Assembly: GCA_900543715.1 (NCBI GenBank) | Contig: UQSX01000084.1 | Coordinates: 1-12,680, forward strand | Direction of reading: 5' to 3' | Length of the DNA: 12,680 bases | Source of the DNA: an uncultured Blautia sp. | GTDB lineage: Bacteria; Bacillota; Clostridia; Lachnospirales; Lachnospiraceae | Shown here: positions 1-5,848 of the stretch, piece after piece | Layout: each line of letters begins with the position of its first letter | Numbering within the stretch: position 1 is the first letter of the stretch | The notes under the pieces: model-generated | Database searches by the model: none | Told to the model about the DNA's origin: nothing | Seen by the model: the letters and a program-made list of their open reading frames with translations, nothing else | Program-made: the position numbers and the translations under genes

Positions 1-764
1 GGATCTGTGGAAAGTGTTGTCTTACCTGTTCCGGAAAGTCCGAAGAAGATAGCGGTGTTCTCGCCGTTCATATCTGTGTTTGCAGAGCAGTGCATGGAAG
101 CGATGCCCTTCAGAGGCAGATAGTAGTTCATCATGGAGAACATACCTTTCTTCATTTCTCCGCCGTACCATGTGTTTAAGATAACCTGCTCACGGCTTGT
201 GATGTTGAATACAACAGCAGTTTCGGAGTTCAGTCCTAATTCTTTGTAGTTTTCAACTTTTGCTTTGGAAGCATTGTAAACAACGAAATCCGGCTCGAAG
301 TCTTTCAGTTCTTCTTCTGTAGGCTGGATAAACATGTTTTTAACAAAGTGTGCCTGCCAAGCTACTTCCATGATAAAACGGATAGCCATACGTGTGTCTT
401 TGTTAGCGCCGCAGAAAGCGTCAACTACAAACAGTCTCTTGTTGGACAGCTCTTTGATAGCGATATCCTTTACAGTAGCCCAAGCTTCTTCTGTAGCAGG
501 ATGGTTGTCGTTTTTGTACTCGTCAGAAGTCCACCATACAGTGTCCTTAGAGTTTTCATCCATAACGATGAACTTATCTTTAGGGGAACGTCCAGTATAT
601 ACACCGGTCATAACATTTACTGCGCCCAGCTCAGTTACCTGTCCTTTTTCAAAACCTTCCAGTTCTGGTCTGGTTTCTTCTTCAAATAACTGCTCATAAG
701 AAGGATTGTACACAATTTCTGTAGTTCCGGTAATGCCATACTTACTTAAATTGATCTCTGCCAT
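1..764 (-). CDS. pckA: Phosphoenolpyruvate carboxykinase (ATP), N-terminal part
   Basis: This cytosolic enzyme interconverts oxaloacetate plus ATP with PEP, CO2 and ADP; in gut anaerobes it often runs toward oxaloacetate, fixing CO2 and making ATP. The 254 visible residues begin [10 protein letters not shown]. Motifs in family order are TGRSPKDKF (57-65, substrate arginine R59), [11 protein letters not shown] (199-209, metal and substrate lysines), MHCSAN (224-229, metal histidine H225) and the P-loop GLSGTGKTT (242-250). The spacing closely matches the roughly 540-residue E. coli enzyme, so about half the protein lies beyond base 1. The start at 764 is preceded by AGAGAGG about 9 nt upstream. 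The gene has its own promoter and a leader of about 105 nt, so it is probably transcribed separately from the co-directional lysR gene upstream. No lesion is seen. The family assignment is secure. Confidence 0.97.
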   Translation of the reverse strand, partial: MAEINLSKYGITGTTEIVYNPSYEQLFEEETRPELEGFEKGQVTELGAVNVMTGVYTGRSPKDKFIVMDENSKDTVWWTSDEYKNDNHPATEEAWATVKDIAIKELSNKRLFVVDAFCGANKDTRMAIRFIMEVAWQAHFVKNMFIQPTEEELKDFEPDFVVYNASKAKVENYKELGLNSETAVVFNITSREQVILNTWYGGEMKKGMFSMMNYYLPLKGIASMHCSANTDMNGENTAIFFGLSGTGKTTLSTD

Positions 765-808
765 CTTACACTAACCTCTCTTTTCTTATAATTGTGAAAT
801 GAAACTTA

Positions 809-833
809 CAGGAACCTTGCCTGCGGATTCCTG
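809..833 (-). promoter_or_regulatory. Stem-loop in the pckA 5' leader
   Basis: In the predicted pckA transcript, CAGGAATC (826-833) pairs with GGTTCCTG (809-816). This gives an 8-bp stem with one G-U pair and a 9-nt loop, ending about 45 nt before the start codon. No U-run follows, so it is not an intrinsic terminator. It may affect mRNA stability or translation. No known riboswitch class is recognised. Confidence 0.4.
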
Positions 834-850
834 CAGTATTTTCCAAGAAG

Positions 851-861
851 GGGACAGTCCC
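851..861. repeat. GGGAC-A-GTCCC palindrome in the pckA leader
   Basis: A perfect 5+1+5 inverted repeat lies just inside the predicted start of the pckA transcript. Short palindromes with a GGGAC/GTCCC core recur as dispersed elements in some Firmicute genomes, so this could be a fragment of such a repeat. Only one copy was noticed in this window. Confidence 0.3.
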
Positions 862-877
862 TCTTCCCATACCCTTA

Positions 878-905
878 ATTATACATATTTAGTGAATTAA
901 ATCAA
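878..905 (-). promoter_or_regulatory. Probable sigma-A promoter of pckA
   Basis: On the minus strand a TTGATT -35 (900-905) is separated by 16 nt from a perfect TATAAT -10 (878-883) in an AT-rich stretch. Transcription should start near 871, giving a leader of about 105 nt. The match was made by eye and has not been tested. Confidence 0.6.
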
Positions 906-942
906 TAAAAATCCTTTAAAATTTTTAAAAACTGACAATATT

Positions 943-1827
943 TTAACGAGTTTCAATGGGAAAATCTTTGCAAAGCCTGATAAAGGCCTCCATGTTAGGG
1001 GTCAGATACTTGCTTTTGTGGTAAATAATATTCAAGTCCCGATAGAGGGGCTGGCGGAAAGGAACGGTCTTCACCTGACCCTCCAGAATGTCTCTTTCTA
1101 CCAGCATGTAGGGAAGGACTGCCACGCCAAGTCCCTGAGCTACAGCACTGACAATGGCCTGGGTGCTGGAACTTTCCCATATGGGGTGTACAGAAAGATG
1201 GAGAAGAGCGAAACTGGCATCCAGGATTTCTCTTCCGGCGCTTCCTTTTTCACGCATGAGGAAAGGGTACCGGGCAAGCTGGGAAAGGGTGAGCCATCTC
1301 TGACTGGAAAGAGGGTGGTCTGTGGGAAGGATGGCACAGAGATGATCTTTCATAAAAGGAATCGCCTGGATTTCCGGATGTTCAGGCTGGGTTTCGATAA
1401 GACCCAGGTCTATAGTATTGTCCAGTACGTGCTGCTCAATGATCCCAGAGTTATTCACCATTGCTTCTACCCGGAGAGAAGGGTAGGCCTCCTGATATTT
1501 TTTGATAAGCCCCGGCAGGATATGGGTGCCGATAGTAATGCTGGTCCCAATTCGTATGGTTCCCAGAGTATCCCAGTTTTTAATCCTTTTTTCTATATCT
1601 TCAAAGAGAGAAACAATGTGCAGGGCATAACTGTAAAATTCATTACCTGCTTCTGTGGGGCAAATGCGTCTGCCAATCCTTTCAAAAAGACGTATCCCAT
1701 AATATTCTTCCAGTTCTTTCACAGCCAGGCTTACAGAAGGCTGGGCCAGATGCAGTTCTTTGGCAGCTCTTGTAATATTGCTGTGGCGATAGACCGTTAC
1801 AAATATTTTCATATGGCGAAGGGTCAT
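943..1827 (-). CDS. LysR-family transcriptional regulator
   Basis: The product is 294 residues, the usual LysR length. Residues 1-60 form the winged helix-turn-helix (SNITRAAKELHLAQPSVSLA, then IRLFERIGRR). Residues from about 90 to 290 form the periplasmic-binding-protein-like effector domain, opening with IRIGTSITIGTHILPGLI. The start at 1827 is preceded by AAGGAG with 9 nt spacing; a second Met at residue 6 is less well placed. The gene diverges from the CHR transporter pair across 104 nt that hold a LysR-type box overlapping both promoters. It therefore probably controls that pair and itself. The effector is unknown; an oxyanion would fit the neighbours, but that is inference. The N-terminal domain broadly resembles the CysL/YeiE group. 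Confidence 0.93.
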   Translation of the reverse strand: MTLRHMKIFVTVYRHSNITRAAKELHLAQPSVSLAVKELEEYYGIRLFERIGRRICPTEAGNEFYSYALHIVSLFEDIEKRIKNWDTLGTIRIGTSITIGTHILPGLIKKYQEAYPSLRVEAMVNNSGIIEQHVLDNTIDLGLIETQPEHPEIQAIPFMKDHLCAILPTDHPLSSQRWLTLSQLARYPFLMREKGSAGREILDASFALLHLSVHPIWESSSTQAIVSAVAQGLGVAVLPYMLVERDILEGQVKTVPFRQPLYRDLNIIYHKSKYLTPNMEAFIRLCKDFPIETR

Positions 1828-1863
1828 AGAGTGCTTCTCCTTTATAATAAAAACATTATGATA

Positions 1864-1884
1864 AAAATAGAATAATACTATTTT
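1864..1884. promoter_or_regulatory. LysR-type operator (ATAG-N7-CTAT box)
   Basis: A perfect inverted repeat AAAATAG-N7-CTATTTT occupies 1864-1884 and contains the classic LysR-type T-N11-A core (T1868 to A1880). It covers the lysR -10 and reaches into the -35 of the divergent CHR promoter. That position suits autorepression of lysR together with control of the transporter genes. Binding by the adjacent LysR is inferred. Confidence 0.65.
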
Positions 1885-1897
1885 ACCTATAAGTCAA
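1869..1897 (-). promoter_or_regulatory. Probable lysR promoter
   Basis: On the minus strand TTGACT (1892-1897), a 17-nt spacer and TATTCT (1869-1874) give transcription from about 1862. The -10 lies within the operator-like palindrome. Confidence 0.5.
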
Positions 1898-1910
1898 GAA
1901 AGGATATACT
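1882..1910 (+). promoter_or_regulatory. Probable promoter of the CHR transporter pair
   Basis: TTTACC (1882-1887), a 17-nt spacer and TATACT (1905-1910) predict a start near 1917. The weak -35 beside the LysR box is what an activated promoter would look like. It overlaps the divergent lysR promoter. Confidence 0.5.
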
Positions 1911-1931
1911 GACAGAGAGGAGGAAAAAGAT

Positions 1932-2498
1932 ATGAGAAGTAAGAAAGAAGTTTTGATAAAGTTATTTATTTCTACATTATACTTAAGTGCCTTTACCTTT
2001 GGCGGAGGCTACGTCATCGTAACTTTAATGAAGAAAAAATTCGTAGACCAGTATCACTGGATAGAGGAGAATGAAATGCTGGACCTGGTAGCTATTGCCC
2101 AGTCTTCTCCAGGAGCCATAGCGGTCAATGGAGCAATTGTAGTGGGATATAAGCTGGCAGGCATGGTGGGAGCAGTTACGGCAATCATAGCCACCATTAT
2201 CCCTCCGTTTCTGATTATTTCTCTGATCTCCGTATTTTATAACGCTTTTCGCAACAGTTTTCTGATCAGTCAGCTGCTGGAGGGAATGCAGGCGGGCGTG
2301 GGGGCAGTAATCGCATCTGTGGTTTATGAAATGGCAGCAGGGGTAGTCTGCGGAAAGAACCCGGTTTCAATTCTTATTATGGCGGGAGCTTTCGCGGCCA
2401 CATGTTTCTTTGGCGTAAATGTAGTCTATGTAGTCCTTGCATGCGGACTTATCGGAGTAGTCCGCACGATCATAGAGAGAAAGGGGGAAAAGAAATGA
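1932..2498 (+). CDS. Chromate transporter family protein, first short CHR subunit
   Basis: This 188-residue membrane protein consists of one CHR domain, so it is a short-chain member whose partner is the next gene. Visible features are the N-terminal FTFGGGYVIV motif (about 17-26), a SSPGAIAVN motif (about 58-66) and several hydrophobic segments to the end. Classical ChrA fuses two such domains; split pairs such as Bacillus YwrB/YwrA are thought to work together as an anion transporter with opposite topologies. A GAGGAGG ribosome site precedes the start. Its stop overlaps the partner start in ATGA. The usual Pro-Gly-Pro motif reads Pro-Gly-Ala here, while the partner keeps PGP. Chromate efflux is the family name; the real substrate in an anaerobe is uncertain. 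Confidence 0.9.
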   Translation: MRSKKEVLIKLFISTLYLSAFTFGGGYVIVTLMKKKFVDQYHWIEENEMLDLVAIAQSSPGAIAVNGAIVVGYKLAGMVGAVTAIIATIIPPFLIISLISVFYNAFRNSFLISQLLEGMQAGVGAVIASVVYEMAAGVVCGKNPVSILIMAGAFAATCFFGVNVVYVVLACGLIGVVRTIIERKGEKK

Positions 2499-3064
2499 TC
2501 TATCTTCAGCTGCTGCTCAGTTTTCTGCAGATCGGACTTTTCAGTTTTGGAGGAGGCTATGCGGCAATGCCTCTGATACAAGAGCAGATTGTGGATATCC
2601 ACGGCTGGCTGGATATGGAACAATTTACAGATCTGATCACAATTTCTCAGATGACCCCAGGGCCCATTGCCATTAATTCTGCCACTTTTGTGGGAATCCG
2701 TATTGCAGGCATATCGGGAGCGCTGGTGGCCTCAGCAGGGTGCATCCTTCCATCCTGCGTAATTGTTGTCCTGCTGGCAAAATTATATCTGAAATATGAG
2801 AATATGGATGTACTCCAGAGTGTGCTGAATTCCCTTCGTCCGGCAGTGGTGGCCATGATCGCATCGGCGGGGATTTCCATTCTGGTCACAGCCTTCTGGG
2901 GAAACAGCGCTGTCATAGACCTGGCAAAGACAAACTGGAGCCTGGTGGTGATTTTTCTGGTTTCCTTAGTATTTCTGCAAAAGCTGAAATGGAATCCGAT
3001 ACTGGTCATGGTGCTGGCGGGAGTCATGAAGCTGGCCGTGGCAGTAATACAGGGACAGGGGTAA
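2495..3064 (+). CDS. Chromate transporter family protein, second short CHR subunit
   Basis: The start chosen at 2495 gives 189 residues (MIYLQLLLSF...). It makes an ATGA overlap with the preceding stop, with AGGGGG a few bases upstream; the longer open frame from 2402 lies wholly inside the previous gene. Motifs are FSFGGGYAAMPLIQEQIV near the N-terminus and QMTPGPIAIN (about 52-61), the PGP motif of the CHR family. Several hydrophobic segments follow, ending in a helix near residues 165-185. The tight coupling suggests 1:1 production with the upstream subunit, which it resembles in motif order. The pair probably forms a two-subunit inner-membrane anion transporter under the divergent LysR regulator. 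Substrate unproven. Confidence 0.9.
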   Translation: MIYLQLLLSFLQIGLFSFGGGYAAMPLIQEQIVDIHGWLDMEQFTDLITISQMTPGPIAINSATFVGIRIAGISGALVASAGCILPSCVIVVLLAKLYLKYENMDVLQSVLNSLRPAVVAMIASAGISILVTAFWGNSAVIDLAKTNWSLVVIFLVSLVFLQKLKWNPILVMVLAGVMKLAVAVIQGQG

Positions 3065-3083
3065 TCCCAGCCGGCTGTTTATA

Positions 3084-3112
3084 TTGAGAAGAGCCGGGGG
3101 AAATGTTATACT
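3084..3112 (+). promoter_or_regulatory. Probable promoter of the P1-family peptidase gene
   Basis: TTGAGA (3084-3089), a 17-nt spacer and TATACT (3107-3112) form a good sigma-A promoter, starting near 3119. A 10-bp palindrome CAGCCGGCTG (3068-3077) lies just upstream and its AGCCGG half recurs at 3092-3097 in the spacer. These could be a regulator site, or a weak hairpin ending the CHR transcript; no U-run follows. Confidence 0.55.
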
Positions 3113-3166
3113 TATCCATAGAATGTGGCAGCTCCTTCTGAATAAGGGAAGCAGAAAGGATAAGAT

Positions 3167-4150
3167 ATGAAACGAGAGATCAGCATTAAAGAAATAAAAG
3201 GTATAAGAATCGGGCAGACAGAAAATACAGAGGCAGGAACCGGGTGTACGGTTTTCCTCTCTGAAGAAGGAATGGCAGCAGGTCTGGATGTACGGGGCGG
3301 CGGCCCTGCCTCCCGGGAATCAGAGCTGCTGGCTCCACTGGCAGCAGCTCAGGTAATCCACGGCATTGTGCTGGCAGGAGGCAGCGCCTTTGGACTGAAT
3401 GCGGCAGATGGCGTTATGGAATATCTGAGAGAACGGAAGATCGGATTTGAAGTGGGGCCTTCTTTGAAAGTGCCGCTGGTATGCCAGTCTGATCTTTTTG
3501 ATCTCACTGTGGGGGACTCTCATGTATGGCCGGATAAGACTATGGGATATGAAGCCTGCCTCAATTCGGAAAGAGGAGGAAACTACAGAGATGGGAACTA
3601 CGGCGCTGGCTGCGGAGCCACAGTAGGAAAATTTGCAGGTATGGATTTCTGCATGAAATCTGGTATAGGCAGCTACGCCCTCCAGATCGGAGAATTGCAG
3701 GTGGGAGCCGTTGTAGCAGTAAATGCTCTGGGCGATATCTATGACTGGAAAACAGGGCAGAAGATTGCCGGTCTGCTGACAGAGGATAAAAAAGCTTTCC
3801 GAAGCACAGAAGACCTGATGTATGCAAGCACCAAGGTAGTGGAAAACAAGTTCACAGGAAATACTACTATTGGAGTAATCCTTACCAACGGAAAGTTTCA
3901 TAAGGTCTCCCTTTGCAAGATCGCCGGCATGGCCCATGATGGATATGCCCGTTCTATAAGGCCGGTCCACACCTCAGCAGACGGAGACAGCATCTATGCT
4001 GTTTCACTGGGCCAGATATCTGCAGACCAGGACCTGGTGGGAACTTTGGCAGCGGAAGTTATGAGCGAGGCTGTTATCCGGGCAGTGGAAAATGCTGAGA
4101 GTGCTTATGGGTTTCCAGGGTTAAGGTCTGGAGAAAAGAAGAATTATTGA
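3167..4150 (+). CDS. P1-family (DmpA-like, S58) self-processing peptidase
   Basis: This 327-residue protein belongs to the N-terminal-nucleophile family that includes the aminopeptidase DmpA, the beta-peptidyl aminopeptidase BapA and ThnT. Members cut themselves into two chains and expose a Ser or Thr nucleophile. Family blocks seen are GCTVFLSEEG (26-35), the glycine-rich LDVRGGGPASRESELL (40-55), HGIVLAGGSAFGLNAADGV (65-83) and GNTTIGVILTN (231-241). By analogy with ThnT, processing should fall between N232 and T233, leaving Thr as the catalytic residue. SADGDSIYAVS (270-280) matches the conserved C-terminal strand. No signal peptide is seen, so it is probably cytoplasmic. AAAGGA precedes the start. 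The 3' end overlaps the convergent AraC gene by 7 bp. The natural substrate is unknown; short N-terminal peptides or amino amides are plausible. Confidence 0.9.
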   Translation: MKREISIKEIKGIRIGQTENTEAGTGCTVFLSEEGMAAGLDVRGGGPASRESELLAPLAAAQVIHGIVLAGGSAFGLNAADGVMEYLRERKIGFEVGPSLKVPLVCQSDLFDLTVGDSHVWPDKTMGYEACLNSERGGNYRDGNYGAGCGATVGKFAGMDFCMKSGIGSYALQIGELQVGAVVAVNALGDIYDWKTGQKIAGLLTEDKKAFRSTEDLMYASTKVVENKFTGNTTIGVILTNGKFHKVSLCKIAGMAHDGYARSIRPVHTSADGDSIYAVSLGQISADQDLVGTLAAEVMSEAVIRAVENAESAYGFPGLRSGEKKNY

Positions 4151-5043
4151 GAATGAAATTTTCCCTCTTTCCGGAATTCTGAAGGGGTCTTTCCTATCCA
4201 TTTCCGAAAGGTTTCTGTGTAGTAGCTGGCGCTGCCGAATCCTACGGAAAGAGCAATTTCAATAACCGGCAGATCAGTGTTCAGAAGCAGCTCCATGCTC
4301 TTAGTCAGCCGATGCTGGGTCAGATACATAGTAGGACTCTGAAAAAAGAATCTGGCAAAAAGCTTGCAGCATTTACTTTGTCCCACAGCTCCGGATGCGG
4401 CGATGTCTGCCAGAGACAGCTTTTCCATATAGTTTTTCTGGATAAATTCAGCCATGTTCTTTACAATGGCCAGATCACGGTTTTGCCGGAGATCCCTTTG
4501 AGGAATATCATTCTTCTTAGAAATATTTTCACATAGCAGCTCCCAGATTTTGGCAAATGCAGCCAGGATCTTTAAGGGAGCTGTTTTTTCTATTCGGATA
4601 TTGTACAAATAAAGGATTTTCTCATAAACAGCCTTTTCCCAGGCAACTTCCGGATGAAGCAGAAGATAGGGAAGACTCTGGCTGTGGATTATGGGATTTA
4701 CAAAATCACGTTCAAAGGAATGCAGAGGACAAAGCAGTACAGGATGCAGAAGGACACAGATAAAATCACATTCTGTCTTTTGGCGGGAAAAGCCAAAATG
4801 CATTTGTCCTGCATTTACCAGAAGCCCCTGTCCTTTTTTTAATTCCAGGATTTCTCCATTTACGCTGTACTCCATTTCTCCGGATAAAACAGCGATCAGT
4901 TCAATGTCATCATGCCAGTGATTGGGGGCGCTGTGATTGGGATACTGGGAGAGGAGGCCGCGGCGGATATAGGCAGGATACTGAGGCGTATCATAGCAGA
5001 TTTTTTCGGAATAATTCTCATTTAGCTCCATAATGATAGGCAT
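4144..5043 (-). CDS. AraC-family transcriptional regulator
   Basis: The 299-residue protein has an N-terminal cupin-like sensing domain (NHWHDDIELIAVLSGEMEYSVNGE, 41-64, then LVNAGQMHFG, 75-84). At about 195-295 it has the paired AraC helix-turn-helices: LSLADIAASGAVGQSKCCKLF (209-229) and PVIEIALSVGFGSASYYTETFR (259-280), followed by KTPSEFR. The start at 5043 has GAGGTGG close upstream; a second Met at residue 5 is possible. It diverges from the acetyltransferase-MATE cassette across 184 nt and is likely to control it. Its own promoter is close to consensus. Its stop codon overlaps the convergent peptidase gene. The ligand is unknown; many AraC proteins with this N-terminal domain respond to sugars or glycosides. 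Confidence 0.93.
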   Translation of the reverse strand: MPIIMELNENYSEKICYDTPQYPAYIRRGLLSQYPNHSAPNHWHDDIELIAVLSGEMEYSVNGEILELKKGQGLLVNAGQMHFGFSRQKTECDFICVLLHPVLLCPLHSFERDFVNPIIHSQSLPYLLLHPEVAWEKAVYEKILYLYNIRIEKTAPLKILAAFAKIWELLCENISKKNDIPQRDLRQNRDLAIVKNMAEFIQKNYMEKLSLADIAASGAVGQSKCCKLFARFFFQSPTMYLTQHRLTKSMELLLNTDLPVIEIALSVGFGSASYYTETFRKWIGKTPSEFRKEGKFHSQ

Positions 5044-5083
5044 GAGACCACCTCGCAGGATTGTTATAGATTTTCGCAGATAA

Positions 5084-5099
5084 ACGATAGAAATATCGT
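5084..5099. promoter_or_regulatory. Inverted repeat ACGATA-N4-TATCGT in the araC-type leader
   Basis: Perfect 6-bp arms surround a GAAA spacer, about 10-25 nt downstream of the predicted AraC-gene transcription start. It could be a regulator binding site blocking transcription, or a small RNA hairpin with a tetraloop. Which one cannot be decided from sequence. Confidence 0.35.
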
Positions 5100-5114
5100 A
5101 AATTGGTTTCTATA

Positions 5115-5143
5115 ATTATAATCCAGATAGGGAAAAGGGTCAA
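5115..5143 (-). promoter_or_regulatory. Probable promoter of the AraC regulator gene
   Basis: On the minus strand TTGACC (5138-5143), a 17-nt spacer and a perfect TATAAT (5115-5120) form a strong promoter with a start near 5108 and a leader of about 65 nt. Confidence 0.65.
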
Positions 5144-5174
5144 GGCTGCCGATATCTGAAAGGATGGATCCAGT

Positions 5175-5203
5175 ATGACAGCGGACACTTTTCACAACAT
5201 AAA
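5175..5203 (+). promoter_or_regulatory. Possible promoter of the acetyltransferase-MATE cassette
   Basis: ATGACA (5175-5180), a 17-nt spacer and CATAAA (5198-5203) are the best plus-strand match before the gene. They predict a start near 5210, just upstream of the AAGGAG ribosome site (5215-5220). The weak -10 fits a promoter that needs an activator such as the divergent AraC protein. Confidence 0.4.
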
Positions 5204-5227
5204 AATTAATATCTAAGGAGAATACAT

Positions 5228-5848
5228 ATGGATAACAGATACCGGAGAGATCACGGAATGGCTTATTTTTCAGATGAAAGTGTTTTGGCAGAACAAAAGG
5301 AGATAAAGAAACTGATCAGGGAATACAATCAGGTTATGCCTTTTGAACCAGAGAAGGGCATGGAATGTCTGAACAAAACAGGTATGGTCCATGGAGAAAA
5401 TGTTTACTTTGAGCCTCCTTTTCACTGTGAATATGGCAGCCATATTACACTGGGAGAAAACTTTTACGCAAATACTGGCTGCGTCATGCTGGATGTAGGA
5501 AAGATCACCATTGGAAAAAATGTGCTTTTCGGACCCAATGTGGCTATTTATACTGCGGGACATCCCATTCATCCGGACAGCCGGAATTCCGGATATGAAT
5601 ATGGCATCCCGGTTACCATTGGAGACAATGTATGGATCGGCGGAAGCTGCGTGATACTGCCAGGAGTAAAAATCGGGAATAATGCGGTGATCGGCGCAGG
5701 AAGCGTCGTGACAAAAGATATTCCGGATAATGTATGTGCGGCCGGAAACCCATGCAGAGTGATCCGGGAGATCACAGAAGAAGACCGGCCGTATTACTAT
5801 AAAAAACAGCGGTTTGACGATGAAATCTGGAAAAAGATCAATGGATAA
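5228..5848 (+). CDS. Maltose/galactoside O-acetyltransferase-like hexapeptide acetyltransferase
   Basis: The 206-residue protein matches the LbH MAT/GAT family, cytoplasmic trimers that move an acetyl group from acetyl-CoA to a sugar hydroxyl or similar acceptor. A short helical N-terminal domain (about 10-55) is followed by left-handed beta-helix hexapeptide repeats (ITLGEN, ITIGKN, VTIGDN, VKIGNN, AVIGAG). The catalytic histidine is H112 in TAGHPIHP, and W136 in NVWIGG corresponds to the conserved acetyl-CoA-site tryptophan. The family tail AAGNPCRVIR is present at 171-180. AAGGAG lies 7 nt before the start. The gene leads a cassette with a MATE pump, whose start overlaps its stop, and a second, broken acetyltransferase. 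The acceptor is unknown; the name maltose acetyltransferase should not be taken literally. Confidence 0.93.
   Translation: MDNRYRRDHGMAYFSDESVLAEQKEIKKLIREYNQVMPFEPEKGMECLNKTGMVHGENVYFEPPFHCEYGSHITLGENFYANTGCVMLDVGKITIGKNVLFGPNVAIYTAGHPIHPDSRNSGYEYGIPVTIGDNVWIGGSCVILPGVKIGNNAVIGAGSVVTKDIPDNVCAAGNPCRVIREITEEDRPYYYKKQRFDDEIWKKING

Noticed and set aside
334..699. Plus-strand open frames over the first 700 bases
   Set aside because: They are opposite pckA, which matches PEP carboxykinase motif by motif on the minus strand.
1018..1875. Long 285-codon open frame on the plus strand
   Set aside because: It lies entirely opposite the LysR gene, has no recognisable domain, and the minus-strand protein is a full-length textbook LysR.
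2402..2494. Upstream extension of the second CHR subunit
   Set aside because: The extra 31 codons lie inside the first subunit gene and read as non-membrane, Cys/Arg-rich sequence; the ATGA start at 2495 restores a normal CHR N-terminus.
3320..3970. 216-codon minus-strand open frame
   Set aside because: It is a shadow of the P1-family peptidase gene, with no domain and no ribosome site.
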